Translations under genes and position numbers: made by a program
Part shown: in pieces, positions 16,549-25,193 of the stretch
Layout of the letters: the number at the start of each line of letters is the position of its first letter
How positions within the stretch are numbered: the stretch's first letter is position 1
DNA from: Sulfuritalea sp.
GTDB lineage: Bacteria; Pseudomonadota; Gammaproteobacteria; Burkholderiales; Rhodocyclaceae
DNA: 64,000 nucleotides
Assembly: GCF_017302275.1 (NCBI RefSeq)
Contig: NZ_JAFLDR010000013.1
Coordinates: forward strand, 48,362-112,361
Direction of reading: 5' to 3'
Notes under the pieces: model-generated
What the model saw: only the letters and a program-made list of their open reading frames with translations
Told to the model about the DNA's origin: nothing
Databases searched by the model: none

Positions 16549-16846
16549 TGGTTGCGGTGATTGGGTGCTACCGCCTTGGGCCGGGAGGTTGGCAAATCTC
16601 TACTTCATGAAGCGGTGGTGTCGTCAGCATGACAACGCTTGCCGGCGAAGGGCGTGGCGTCGAATCGCAACAGAGAAAAAGCGGCTGCTCTCCCTGGGCG
16701 TGTCCTACATCGAGGTGCACCTGGTATGCCGAATCCTGACCAATCCGCGAAATCAAGCGGCGTTGTCACGATATCGGCGGTTTCTGGCGAATGAAAAGCA
16801 GTGGCTTGACATGAGTACACCAAAGAGTGACACTATAGGCACTTAA
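16532..16846 (+). CDS. uncharacterised basic protein of the integrated element
   Basis: 104 residues, strongly basic in the middle (MKRWCRQHDNACRRRAWRRIATEKKRLL) and followed by a helical LSLGVSYIEVHLVCRILTNP segment. The ATG at 16532 overlaps the end of the previous gene by 17 nt. The Arg-rich segment suggests nucleic-acid contact, but no known domain is visible. Its stop codon lies inside the tandem 11-bp repeats that precede the next gene. Confidence 0.45.
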   Translation: MFTSPDGCGDWVLPPWAGRLANLYFMKRWCRQHDNACRRRAWRRIATEKKRLLSLGVSYIEVHLVCRILTNPRNQAALSRYRRFLANEKQWLDMSTPKSDTIGT

Positions 16847-16857
16847 TAGACACTTAA
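16836..16857. promoter_or_regulatory. tandem 11-bp repeats, candidate operator
   Basis: TAGGCACTTAA followed directly by TAGACACTTAA (one mismatch), one helical turn apart, ending 10 bp before the ATG of a putative ribbon-helix-helix gene. Proteins of that fold often bind tandem sites of this kind in front of their own gene. TTGACA at 16807-16812 lies upstream and could be a -35 box. Confidence 0.4.
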
Positions 16858-16867
16858 AGAGGGCTAT

Positions 16868-17083
16868 ATGTCACGAGCTGAGCAAGCAGGAAAACGAACA
16901 GAGTCGATCAGGGTTCGCCTTGAACCGGACATGATGCAGCGTTTCGTTCGAGCGGCTGCGGTCTATGGATTGACACCTTCGACGATGGCGGCGGTTGTAC
17001 TTGGGGAATACGTGGTCAGACATGAGCGCGGGCAAGAAATCATGCGCGATGCCTCGGACGATCCTAAGGGACGCGGGGATTAG
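16868..17083 (+). CDS. putative ribbon-helix-helix regulator
   Basis: 71 residues, ATG at 16868 after AGAGGG. TESIRVRLEPDMMQRFVRAAAVYGLTPSTMAAVVLGEYVV shows the beta strand plus two-helix arrangement of MetJ/Arc proteins. It ends in TAG directly abutting the GTG of the helix-turn-helix gene. It probably controls the integrase module. It differs in sequence from the other ribbon-helix-helix candidate at 15036. Confidence 0.6.
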   Translation: MSRAEQAGKRTESIRVRLEPDMMQRFVRAAAVYGLTPSTMAAVVLGEYVVRHERGQEIMRDASDDPKGRGD

Positions 17084-17593
17084 GTGGCCAGCGTGACTGT
17101 GCCGACCGAAGAATATCCGCTATTGCTGACCCTCGAAGAAGCCGGCAAATGCCTCGGCGGTGTGTCCAAGAGTACGGTTCGCCGGTTGATCGAACGCGGC
17201 GAACTGGCCTCGTGTCGAGTCGGTCTGAGATTGCTGCGGATACCGGCCAGCTCGATCCGCGCCTATGTGCAGCGCACTGCTGTCGGCGGATACGGTTTCG
17301 CGTGCGAAACTCCGGTCGGCGTGTCGAAGTCTGTTGTCGTTGTGGCACAAGAAGCGGACAATCTGACACGCGCGGAGTCGGTTGCGTGTGAGGAGTCCAG
17401 CACATGGCATACCGACGTAAAGATTCGCCGTATTGGTGGATCAAATACACCGACGCAAACGGCAAAACAGCTTACGAAACTACTGGAACAGCTGACCGCA
17501 AGGAAGCGGAAGCCTTCGAAGCAAAGCGGCGTCTTGAAGTCCATCAGCAGCGGAAGTGGGGCATCCAGCCTGAACACACTTTCGACGAGTTGA
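17084..17593 (+). CDS. excisionase-like helix-turn-helix protein
   Basis: 169 residues from a GTG immediately after the preceding stop, with GGGGA just upstream. Residues 12-66 (LLTLEEAGKCLGGVSKSTVRRLIERGELASCRVGLRLLRIPASSIRAYV) are a MerR/Xis-type winged helix-turn-helix with the usual recognition helix and R-I-P-x-S wing. Beyond residue 107 the frame overlaps the integrase gene by 190 nt in the -1 frame, with a low-complexity Ser/Lys-rich tail. Either the overlap is real or the functional protein effectively ends with the DNA-binding domain. Probable role: recombination directionality factor. Confidence 0.65.
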   Translation: MASVTVPTEEYPLLLTLEEAGKCLGGVSKSTVRRLIERGELASCRVGLRLLRIPASSIRAYVQRTAVGGYGFACETPVGVSKSVVVVAQEADNLTRAESVACEESSTWHTDVKIRRIGGSNTPTQTAKQLTKLLEQLTARKRKPSKQSGVLKSISSGSGASSLNTLSTS

Positions 17594-18474
17594 TGGTTCG
17601 GTATCTCGAAGCCACGAACGACGAAGTCCGAAGTCCTGAGCGAACGGCTTTTGCAGTGAAGCGCCTGCAACCGTATTTCACTGGAAAGGTGTTGGAGCGT
17701 CTTAATCGCGCCGACATTTCCGGGTACATCGAAATGCGGAAGCGGGCGAAAGTAGGCCCGGCAACCATCAATCGTGAATTGGATATGTTGTCAGCAGCAA
17801 TCAACTACGCCAGGAAGCGTTGGGACTGGAACATCGGCAATCCTTGTTCAGGAATGTCGTTGCGTCAGCCGGAAGGCCGTTTGCGTTGGATCAGTCGTGC
17901 CGAGGCTGATGCGCTGATTTCGGAAGCGGAGCAGGACAGGAAATCGCCACATCTGGCGGATTTCATTCGAGCGGCTCTGAATACTGGATGTCGCAAAGGC
18001 GAGCTGCTGGAACTATCGTGGGATCGTGTCGATCTTCGAGAGGGATTGATATACCTCGAAGGCCATCACACGAAAAGCGGTAAGCGGCGAGTAGTACCGC
18101 TAAACGAGGAAGCGCGAAAGGCAATGTTGGGTCGTGCTCGTTTCCGGGCGCAATTTTGTCCGGCGTCTCCGTGGGTGTTCGCCCACCAGGACGGCGAACG
18201 CGTGAAGTTCATGCAGAAGGGTTTCCAGAGCGCCTGCAGGCGGGCCGGGATCGAGCAATTCAGGGTTCATGATCTCCGACATACCTGCGCGTCCTGGATG
18301 GTGCAGCAAGGGGCTTCGATGATGGAAGTACGCGACGTGCTCGGCCACTCGAGTATTGAGATGACCGAACGCTATGCGCACCTTGCACCGGAGAGGCTGA
18401 AATCCGCGGTCGGCGTGTTGGACCGGTTACGTTCCGGTTACGTCGAGCGGGAAAGAGGGCAAGGGCTGATGTAG
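17404..18474 (+). CDS. tyrosine-recombinase integrase
   Basis: 356 residues. An N-terminal AP2-like arm-binding segment (YRRKDSPYWWIKYTDANGKTAYETTGT) precedes a SAM-like core-binding domain (about 58-140) and a catalytic domain with R197 (NTGCRKGELLEL), H289-R292 (HDLRHTCASW), H315 (LGHSSIEMTERY) and nucleophile Y324. The full set of catalytic residues is present, so it is probably active. It is the last gene before the tRNA-Pro target and reads towards it. It would integrate the element at the 45-bp site. Confidence 0.93.
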   Translation: MAYRRKDSPYWWIKYTDANGKTAYETTGTADRKEAEAFEAKRRLEVHQQRKWGIQPEHTFDELMVRYLEATNDEVRSPERTAFAVKRLQPYFTGKVLERLNRADISGYIEMRKRAKVGPATINRELDMLSAAINYARKRWDWNIGNPCSGMSLRQPEGRLRWISRAEADALISEAEQDRKSPHLADFIRAALNTGCRKGELLELSWDRVDLREGLIYLEGHHTKSGKRRVVPLNEEARKAMLGRARFRAQFCPASPWVFAHQDGERVKFMQKGFQSACRRAGIEQFRVHDLRHTCASWMVQQGASMMEVRDVLGHSSIEMTERYAHLAPERLKSAVGVLDRLRSGYVERERGQGLM

Positions 18475-18489
18475 AAACCCTTGTAAATA

Positions 18490-18567
<78 letters not shown>

Positions 18568-18650
18568 ATGGTATTGGGTGGCACGGCATGACATGCGGGA
18601 TCGGGCGGAACGCTGCTGCCCGAGAGTCATCCTTGCGAACCTTGCGGCGA

Positions 18651-19664
18651 TCAAAACCTTCTTTGTACCGCGAAGTCCGCCAATTGTAGCAGCGTTTCCC
18701 TGAACTTTGAATCCGGCAATGCGGCAAGAGCCGCTTTTGCAAGTCCGGCTTCCGCCACTCCATGAGTGTGGGCCGCGGCCAGCGCGCCGCTGGCGCGCAC
18801 TGCCGCAAGCACCGCCACGAAATTCTCGCCGCTGGCGTTCTCGATCGCGTCCCGGACCAAGGCGGCCTGCTCCGGATTGCCATGCTGAATGACATGAATC
18901 AGCGGCAGCGTCGGCTTGCCCTCGGCCAGGTCGTCGCCCAGGTGCTTGCCGGTTTCCGCTTCCTGCCCGGAGTAATCGAGCACGTCATCGATCAGCTGGA
19001 ATGCAGTACCGATGTGCGTGCCGTAGGCTGCCAGTGCCTGTTCGACGCCATCACTGGCTTCGCCGAGGATTGCGCCGAGACGACCGGCGGCCTCGAACAG
19101 CTTGGCAGTCTTGTAGCGAATCACCTGCAGGTAGGCGCCGATTTCGATGTCGGCATTGCGGCAGTTCATCAGTTGCAACACCTCGCCTTCGGCGATCGTG
19201 TTGGTCGCATCGGCCAACACCTGCATCACCCGCATGCTGCCGACCCCGACCATGATCTGGAACGCGCGGGAATACAGGAAATCGCCGACCAGCACACTGG
19301 CGGGATTGCCGAATACTGCATTGGCGGTATCGCGGCCTCGACGCAGCGAGGATTCGTCGACGACGTCATCGTGCAGCAAGGTTGCGGTGTGGATGAACTC
19401 GACCACGGCCGCCAGTTCATGATGGCGGGTGCCGGAATAGCCGCAGGCACCGGCCGCCAGCAGGACAAGCGCGGGGCGCATGCGCTTGCCACCGGCGGAA
19501 ACGATGTATTCGGCGACCTGACGCACCAGCGCCACGTCGGAATGCAAACGAACTCGAACCACGGCGTCGACTGCACGCATGTCGGCGTCAATGGGGGCGT
19601 ACAGGCTGGAAAAGTCCACGGCGGATGTAGGAAGCTGAAGCGAAAGCGCGATGTTAGGCGGCAC
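18651..19664 (-). CDS. ispB: octaprenyl/polyprenyl diphosphate synthase
   Basis: About 337 residues. A trans-prenyltransferase with the two Asp-rich motifs LLHDDVVDESSLRRG and QLIDDVLDYSG, plus GGKRMRPALVLL near the N-terminus. It makes the ubiquinone side chain from IPP and FPP. I chose the GTG at 19664, since a longer frame to 19787 would pass through a plausible promoter (TTGATC, TATAAG) and give an atypical N-terminus. No clear Shine-Dalgarno supports any start. It lies downstream of no other gene on its strand and ends 84 bp before tRNA-Pro. Confidence 0.9.
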   Translation of the reverse strand: MPPNIALSLQLPTSAVDFSSLYAPIDADMRAVDAVVRVRLHSDVALVRQVAEYIVSAGGKRMRPALVLLAAGACGYSGTRHHELAAVVEFIHTATLLHDDVVDESSLRRGRDTANAVFGNPASVLVGDFLYSRAFQIMVGVGSMRVMQVLADATNTIAEGEVLQLMNCRNADIEIGAYLQVIRYKTAKLFEAAGRLGAILGEASDGVEQALAAYGTHIGTAFQLIDDVLDYSGQEAETGKHLGDDLAEGKPTLPLIHVIQHGNPEQAALVRDAIENASGENFVAVLAAVRASGALAAAHTHGVAEAGLAKAALAALPDSKFRETLLQLADFAVQRRF

Positions 19665-19868
19665 ATCGGTCGGCGTCAACGGAAGCCCTGCAGGCAGGAT
19701 GACAGGGGGTTTCCCCTTATACTTCGGGCTTGAACAGATCAACTTTCTCCTATGATTTTCCGGTGGTTTTGATTTCCGTCCCGACACCGGATGCCGGCTG
19801 ACCCGGTGCTGGCGCCGAGGAAATAACGTTCAACTGCACCGCTTGCCAGCCGCAATCGCATTCCCATC

Positions 19869-21272
19869 ATGAGCCAGCCGAAACCTCCCGCCTCCCCCAT
19901 TCCCCAGGCCGCCTGGTCCGGGCGGTTTTCCGAACCCGTTTCCGATCTGGTCAAGCGCTACACGGCATCAGTGTTTTTCGACCGTCGCATGTGGCGGCAG
20001 GATATCCGGGCCTCGCTGGCGCATGCGCGCATGCTGGCGCGCCAGGGCATCATCGCCGCCAGAGACCTGGCCGCGATCGAACAAGGCATGGCGACGATAA
20101 CCGACGAAGTCGAGGCCGGCAATTTCAACTGGAACCTCGATGACGAGGATGTGCACCTGAACATCGAGAAGCGCCTTACGGCACTTGTCGGCGATGCCGG
20201 CAAGCGCCTGCATACCGGCCGCTCGCGCAACGACCAGGTAGCCACCGACATCCGGCTGTGGCTGCGCGATACGATCGACGATATCGACATCCTGCTGCGC
20301 AACCTCCAGGTCGCCTTGCTCACAGCGGCCGAAACCCATGCCGAGACCCCGATGCCCGGTTTCACGCATCTCCAGGTGGCGCAGCCGGTCAGCTTCGGCC
20401 ACCACCTGCTGGCCTATTTCGAAATGCTGCGCCGTGATCGCGAGCGCTTTGCCGACTGTCGGCGCCGCACCAACCAGCTCCCTCTGGGCGCCGCCGCCCT
20501 GGCCGGCACCACCTTCCCCATCGACCGCGAATCGGTGGCGCGCGAACTTGGCTTCGAAGGCGTTTGCGAGAATTCCCTGGACGCGGTTTCCGATCGGGAC
20601 TTTGCGATCGAATTCTGTGCCGCCGCCTCGGTGTCGATGATGCACATGTCGCGCTTTTCCGAAGAGTTGGTGCTCTGGATGAGTCCGCGCGTCGGCTTCA
20701 TCGACCTCGCGGACCGGTTCTGTACCGGTTCTTCGATCATGCCGCAGAAGAAGAATCCCGACGTGCCTGAACTCGCGCGTGGCAAGACCGGCCGCGTCTT
20801 CGGCCACCTGATGGGCTTGCTGACGTTGATGAAGGGCCAGCCCCTGGCCTACAACAAGGACAACCAGGAAGACAAGGAGCCGCTGTTCGACACGGCCGAT
20901 ACCCTGATCGACACCCTGCGCATCTTTGCCGACCTGGTGCCTGGCATTCGCGTCAAGCCCGATGCCATGGCGGCCGCCCTGCGCCAGGGCTACGCCACGG
21001 CGACCGACCTCGCCGACTATCTGGTGAAGAAGGGCCTGCCCTTTCGCGACGCGCACGAAGTGGTCGCCCGCGCCGTGCGCACCTGCGAAGCACGCGGTTG
21101 CGACCTGCCGGACCTGACTCTGGACGAGCTGCGCGCGTTCTCGCCGCTGGTGGCGGACGATGCCTTCGCGGTGCTGACCGTCGCCGGATCGCTGGCCGCG
21201 CGCGACCATCTTGGCGGCACCGCGCCAGCACAGGTGCGCGCCGCGATAGCGCGATCGCGCGCACGACTTTGA
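19869..21272 (+). CDS. argH: argininosuccinate lyase
   Basis: 467 residues, the normal length. Cleaves argininosuccinate to arginine and fumarate in the cytoplasm. Visible family features are [42 protein letters not shown] and the fumarase/lyase signature [16 protein letters not shown]. It is followed after 3 bp by the Ser/Thr kinase gene, so both are likely on one transcript, although their functions are not obviously related. Divergent from ispB across a 204-bp spacer. Confidence 0.96.
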   Translation: MSQPKPPASPIPQAAWSGRFSEPVSDLVKRYTASVFFDRRMWRQDIRASLAHARMLARQGIIAARDLAAIEQGMATITDEVEAGNFNWNLDDEDVHLNIEKRLTALVGDAGKRLHTGRSRNDQVATDIRLWLRDTIDDIDILLRNLQVALLTAAETHAETPMPGFTHLQVAQPVSFGHHLLAYFEMLRRDRERFADCRRRTNQLPLGAAALAGTTFPIDRESVARELGFEGVCENSLDAVSDRDFAIEFCAAASVSMMHMSRFSEELVLWMSPRVGFIDLADRFCTGSSIMPQKKNPDVPELARGKTGRVFGHLMGLLTLMKGQPLAYNKDNQEDKEPLFDTADTLIDTLRIFADLVPGIRVKPDAMAAALRQGYATATDLADYLVKKGLPFRDAHEVVARAVRTCEARGCDLPDLTLDELRAFSPLVADDAFAVLTVAGSLAARDHLGGTAPAQVRAAIARSRARL

Positions 21273-21275
21273 CCG

Positions 21276-22589
21276 ATGGCCATACCCCATCGGATAGGCA
21301 AGTACGAGATTCACCGCCAACTTGGGCAAGGCGCCACCTCCATCGTCTACCTCGGCTACGACCCCTTCGCCAAGCGCGAGGTCGCGGTCAAGGCCATCTT
21401 CCCGGAAGTCTTGCGCGACAAGGAACGCGGCAAGCTCTACCGCAACCTTCTGATGACCGAGGCATCCCTTGCCGGCAAATTGAACCATCCGCACATCGTG
21501 CAGATTTACGACGCCGTGGTGGCCGAGGAACAAAGCTACATCGTCATGGAATACGTCAAGGGCGGCACGCTGGAGGCTTTCTGCACGCCGAGCAGCCTGC
21601 TGCCCGTGGATCGACTGGTCGAGATGATCTTCAAGTGCACGCGGGCACTCGATTATGCCTTCCGCGCCGGCATCACCCACCGCGACATCAAGCCGGCAAA
21701 CATCCTGCTCGTCGATCCGGGCGACAGCCGCGAGCATGCCAGCGGCGATATCAAGATATCGGACTTCGGCGCGGCGATGATGAGCACCGGGGAGCAAAGC
21801 CGCACCCAGGTGTCTGGCGTCGGCTCCCCGGCCTACATGTCGCCGCAGCAGGTGCGCGACATGCCGCTGAACCACCAGACCGACATTTACTCGCTGGGCG
21901 TGGTGATGTACCAGTTGCTGACCGCGCGCCTGCCGTTCCAGTCGACCTCGAACTACGGGATGATCTACCAGATCTGCAATACCGATCCGCCGCCGCCGTC
22001 GACCTTTCGCACCGACATGCCGACCAGCCTCGATGCCGTGGTCGCGCGCGCCATGCAGAAGGACATCGAGGCGCGCTACCAGAGCTGGGAAGAGTTCTCC
22101 CATGACCTGGCGCAGTCCTTCCGCAACAAGCTGCTGGTATCCCAGCGGCAGGCCTTCCCGGACAGCGAGAAGTTCGAGAGCCTCCGCGGGCTGGCGTTCT
22201 TCCGCGAATTCACCGACGTCAATCTTTGGGAAGTGGTGCGCTTCTCGCGGTGGGACGAAGTGGCCGCCGGCACCGTGATCATGCGCGATGGCGAACGCGG
22301 GGATTTCTTCGCATTCCTGCTCGAGGGGGAATTGGCCGTTTCCAAGTGCGGCCATACCCTTGGAACGCTGGCGGCCGGAGAGTGCTTTGGCGAGATGGCC
22401 ATCATCCGTCGCGGCGAACACACACGTGGGGCCGACGTCGTGGCGCAGACCGCCACCAAGGTAGTCACGGTTTCCGCGCAGGCACTGCAGCACGCCTCCG
22501 ACGCCTGCCGGATGCACTTCTACCAGGGCTTCCTCGACGTCATCGCGGGGCGCCTGGCCGACGCCAACGCCAGACTCGCGGCGCTTTGA
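21276..22589 (+). CDS. Ser/Thr protein kinase with C-terminal cyclic-nucleotide-binding domain
   Basis: 437 residues. The kinase domain (about 8-280) has the glycine loop LGQGATSIVYLG, K39 in VAVKAIF, HRDIKPANILL with catalytic D137 and DFG at 163-165, then SPAYMSPQQ in the activation segment; all catalytic residues are present. Residues about 302-437 form a cNMP-binding fold (FREFTDVNLWEVV, GTVIMRDGERGDFFAFLLEGELAV, LGTLAAGECFGEMAIIRRGEHTRGADVVA). Its GECFGEMA resembles the phosphate-binding cassette, although the usual R-x-A is not clear. No membrane segment is seen. Kinase activity gated by cyclic nucleotide is the natural hypothesis. The next gene overlaps its stop. Confidence 0.9.
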   Translation: MAIPHRIGKYEIHRQLGQGATSIVYLGYDPFAKREVAVKAIFPEVLRDKERGKLYRNLLMTEASLAGKLNHPHIVQIYDAVVAEEQSYIVMEYVKGGTLEAFCTPSSLLPVDRLVEMIFKCTRALDYAFRAGITHRDIKPANILLVDPGDSREHASGDIKISDFGAAMMSTGEQSRTQVSGVGSPAYMSPQQVRDMPLNHQTDIYSLGVVMYQLLTARLPFQSTSNYGMIYQICNTDPPPPSTFRTDMPTSLDAVVARAMQKDIEARYQSWEEFSHDLAQSFRNKLLVSQRQAFPDSEKFESLRGLAFFREFTDVNLWEVVRFSRWDEVAAGTVIMRDGERGDFFAFLLEGELAVSKCGHTLGTLAAGECFGEMAIIRRGEHTRGADVVAQTATKVVTVSAQALQHASDACRMHFYQGFLDVIAGRLADANARLAAL

Positions 22590-23476
22590 CACCCGATTTC
22601 GGGCCCATTGCCGCAGCCATCGCGGCACACACGGGAATTCCCTTCAGCCCCCGTTCGATCCGTTCCGTCGCTGGCGGCTCGATTCATCGCGCCTGGCGCG
22701 TTGATGATGGTGAACGCCGATATTTCGTGAAGACCGGCGACACCGCCGCGGCCGCGATGTTTGCCGCCGAAGCATCCGGGTTGCGCGCACTGGCGGAAGC
22801 CGCCGTGGTACCGGCGCCGACTTTTGTGGCGATGGGTGACGTCGCGGCACTATCCTTTCTGGTGCTCGAACATCTCGACCTGGAAGCGCTGAACAACCAG
22901 GGCGGCGCTCGGCTGGGCAGCGCGCTGGCGGCATTGCATCGCGTCCAGGGCCCCGCCTTCGGCTGGACCGAAGATAACTTCATCGGCGCCACCTTCCAGC
23001 GCAATACCCTGCACACGGACTGGCCGCACTTCTTCGGCGAACACCGATTGCGGCCTCAGCTTGCACTGGCCCGACAAAACGGGATGGACCCGAAGCTCGT
23101 GGCCATGGGGCTCGGCGTTGTCGACTGCCTCGGTGGCCTGTTCATCGACTATCGCCCGTTGCCAAGCCTTGTGCATGGGGACTTGTGGTCGGGCAACGCC
23201 GCGCAAGACCGCTGCGGCCGTCCCCTGATATTTGATCCCGCCTGCTATTGGGGCGACCGCGAAACCGACCTCGCCATGGCGGAACTCTTCGGCGGTTTCC
23301 CCGAAAGCTTCCACGTTGCTTACCGCAGCGCTTGGCCGCTGGATCGCGGTTACGAAACACGCAAACCGCTGTACAACCTCTACCACATCCTCAACCACTT
23401 CAACCTGTTCGGTGGTGCCTACCTCGGGCAGGCGCAGCGCATGATCGAACGCCTGCTGGCCGACCTGCGGCGCTGA
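22586..23476 (+). CDS. fructosamine/ketosamine-3-kinase family protein
   Basis: About 296 residues from a TTG that overlaps the kinase stop (TTGA). There is no better start: the next ATG would remove the nucleotide-binding strands. Family features: SVAGGSIHRAWRVDDGERRYFVK (ATP loop and Lys), FLVLEHL, HTDWPHFFGEHRLRP, LVHGDLWSGNAA (catalytic loop) and LIFDPACYWGDRETDLAM. The family phosphorylates ketosamines on glycated proteins or free sugars, priming removal of the glycation. Coupled translation with a Ser/Thr kinase is unusual. It carries a 24-bp motif copy, read AVVPAPTF. Confidence 0.88.
   Translation: MTPDFGPIAAAIAAHTGIPFSPRSIRSVAGGSIHRAWRVDDGERRYFVKTGDTAAAAMFAAEASGLRALAEAAVVPAPTFVAMGDVAALSFLVLEHLDLEALNNQGGARLGSALAALHRVQGPAFGWTEDNFIGATFQRNTLHTDWPHFFGEHRLRPQLALARQNGMDPKLVAMGLGVVDCLGGLFIDYRPLPSLVHGDLWSGNAAQDRCGRPLIFDPACYWGDRETDLAMAELFGGFPESFHVAYRSAWPLDRGYETRKPLYNLYHILNHFNLFGGAYLGQAQRMIERLLADLRR
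22803..22826 (+). repeat. dispersed 24-bp motif, copy 4 (in CDS)
   Basis: GCCGT-GGTA-CC-GGCGCCGACT-TTT, within the fructosamine-kinase-like gene, in frame as AVVPAPTF. Confidence 0.7.
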
Positions 23477-23489
23477 CCACGGGGGTGCG

Positions 23490-23813
23490 TCAGGCGGACT
23501 TGACCACGGGTTCCAGTTGTTTCTGCAGTTCGCCCGACTGGTACATCTCGGTCATGATGTCGCTGCCGCCGACGAATTCGCCGTTGATGTAGAGTTGCGG
23601 CACGGTCGGCCAGTTGGCGTAATCCTTGACGCCCTGACGCACGTCGGGATCAGCCAGCACGTCGACACTGACGAAGTTCTTTACACCGCAGGCGTTGAGT
23701 ATCTGCACCGCGCGCGCCGAGAAGCCGCACTGCGGAAACTGCTGGGTTCCCTTCATGTACAAAACAACGGGATTGCCCGTCACGGTCTGGTGAATTTTTT
23801 CCTTGATGTCCAT
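23490..23813 (-). CDS. grxD: monothiol glutaredoxin, Grx4 type
   Basis: 107 residues from the ATG at 23813. The CGFS active site lies in KGTQQFPQCGFSARAVQIL, with NWPTVPQLYINGEFVGGSDIM after it, both diagnostic. These proteins bind a [2Fe-2S] cluster with glutathione and pass it on or help BolA-type partners. It converges on the fructosamine-kinase-like gene with a 13-bp gap. An IscR-like palindrome sits 15-40 bp upstream of the start, so control by iron-sulfur status is likely. Confidence 0.95.
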   Translation of the reverse strand: MDIKEKIHQTVTGNPVVLYMKGTQQFPQCGFSARAVQILNACGVKNFVSVDVLADPDVRQGVKDYANWPTVPQLYINGEFVGGSDIMTEMYQSGELQKQLEPVVKSA

Positions 23814-23827
23814 TGTGTGTTCCAATA

Positions 23828-23853
23828 ATAGTTGAGTAAATAACTCGGGATAT
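23828..23853. promoter_or_regulatory. IscR type-1-like operator upstream of grxD
   Basis: On the plus strand, ATAGTTGAGT, then AAATA, then ACTCGGGATAT: an interrupted palindrome (GAGT-N5-ACTC) with ATA/TAT ends. It closely follows the ATASYYGACTR...AGTCRRSTAT consensus of IscR type-1 sites. It lies within the expected promoter of grxD. Confidence 0.6.
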
Positions 23854-23962
23854 TCTAACGGCCAGAACGCCGTCAGGTCAACTGCATGAATCCAAAATCC
23901 TACGGAAATAGACGCGGGTTGGCCGTGGCGTCGCATATGGGCATGGCATGGGAGAAGCAGCC

Positions 23963-24613
23963 GTGAACCCTGCCCAGATCAAGGCACCGCTGTTTCTCGT
24001 CTGCCTGCTGCCGCTCGCATATTATCTCCGGGGCGCCTGGACCGATACCCTCGGGGAAGACCCGATCGACGCCCTGACTCGCGGTCTCGGCGGCTGGGCG
24101 CTGGCCTTCCTGCTGCTCACGCTGACGCTAACGCCATTGCGCAAGCACACGGCCTGGGCGTGGCTGGCGCGCCTGCGCCGCATGATCGGGCTTTACGCAT
24201 TCTTCTATGCATCCGCACACATGGCCTCCTATCTCGGCCTCGATCAGCAATTTGACTGGCTGGCAATCATCGCGGATGTAGTCAAACGTCCGTTCATGGT
24301 CGCCGGCATGCTCGGATTCGCGCTGCTGCTGCCACTGGCCATCACCTCGAATGACCTTGCCCTGCGCAAACTGGGCGGCCGGCGTTGGCAGAAACTGCAT
24401 CGCAGTGTGTACCTTGTCGGCCTGCTCGCGGTGCTGCATTATTCCTGGATGGTCAAGGCCGAAGTCGCCAAACCGGTAGCCTGCGCACTACTGCTGGCCA
24501 TCCTGCTCGGCTGGCGGCTATGGTGGCGGGTGCGGGAAGGAAGGCGGATCATCGCTACCGGCGCGGCGCGGAAGCCGGCGCGACGCGTGATACTGCTAAC
24601 GGTCAGGAAATAG
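23963..24613 (+). CDS. msrQ: MsrQ-type haem-binding membrane subunit
   Basis: About 216 residues, six predicted membrane helices. Conserved His are in YASAHMASYLG, KLHRSVYLVGLLAVLHYSW, and RRMIGLYAFF follows the second helix, as in the YedZ/MsrQ ferric-reductase-like family that passes electrons from quinones to periplasmic MsrP for methionine-sulfoxide repair. I prefer the GTG at 23963 because GGGAGA (23951-23956) is spaced correctly for it; an in-frame ATG at 23948 overlaps that sequence. The usual partner msrP is not adjacent in this window. Confidence 0.85.
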   Translation: MNPAQIKAPLFLVCLLPLAYYLRGAWTDTLGEDPIDALTRGLGGWALAFLLLTLTLTPLRKHTAWAWLARLRRMIGLYAFFYASAHMASYLGLDQQFDWLAIIADVVKRPFMVAGMLGFALLLPLAITSNDLALRKLGGRRWQKLHRSVYLVGLLAVLHYSWMVKAEVAKPVACALLLAILLGWRLWWRVREGRRIIATGAARKPARRVILLTVRK

Positions 24614-24643
24614 CGACGCGCGGCAGCCGGCGAGGAACCTGGC

Positions 24644-25027
24644 TCAGTGCAGGACGCGCGGCATCGACAAGACGAACTCGGCAATCCGCGCGTCGAACTG
24701 GATACCATCCTCGGCCGTCATCTGGTAGCTGCCCTTCATCGTCCCGACCGGGGTGGCGAGTTGGCAACCACTGGTGTACTCGAAGCTCTGGCCGGGTGCC
24801 AGCAAGGGCTGGTGGCCGACGACGCCAAGTCCGCGCACTTCCTGCACGTGGCCCTCGGCATCGGTGATGATCCAGTGGCGCGAGATCAACTGAGCCGGAA
24901 CGTTTCCGGTATTGGTGATGGTCACCGTGTAGGCGAACACGTGCCGGTTTATCGCCGGATCGGACTGCTCCGCAATATAGTGGGTCGCGACGGCAACCGT
25001 CACGTCGTATTTCTTCGATTCGGCCAT
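24644..25027 (-). CDS. apaG: ApaG protein
   Basis: 127 residues from the ATG at 25027. It contains YTVTITNTG, SRHWIITDAEGHVQEVRGLGVVGHQPLL, FEYTSGCQLATPVGTMKGSYQM and FDARIAEFVLS, the hallmark segments of the ApaG fibronectin-III-like fold. The biochemical role is unclear in the family. Usually it is near ksgA/apaH; here it stands between msrQ and an adenylate cyclase, transcribed opposite to both. Its frame continues upstream for about 70 codons, but those residues are not ApaG-like. Confidence 0.93.
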   Translation of the reverse strand: MAESKKYDVTVAVATHYIAEQSDPAINRHVFAYTVTITNTGNVPAQLISRHWIITDAEGHVQEVRGLGVVGHQPLLAPGQSFEYTSGCQLATPVGTMKGSYQMTAEDGIQFDARIAEFVLSMPRVLH

Positions 25028-25193
25028 GAGGGCCGCATTCAACACCAAAATCGCCGAACCGGCAAGAAATGCCCGGGCGCGATCATCCGCAAAGTGGAAC
25101 ACCAAGCATGATTCTTGACCAATTCGCCCGATTCCGCGACACTTCCGCCATGCGAACCGATTCGCCGCCGCCGCCCCAGCCCGAAGTCGTTTT

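Noticed and set aside
19968-22628. 886-codon minus-strand frame opposite argH and the kinase gene
   Set aside because: It is antisense to two certain genes. Long antisense frames arise from codon bias in GC-rich DNA, and the translation is His/Arg/Gly-rich with no family.
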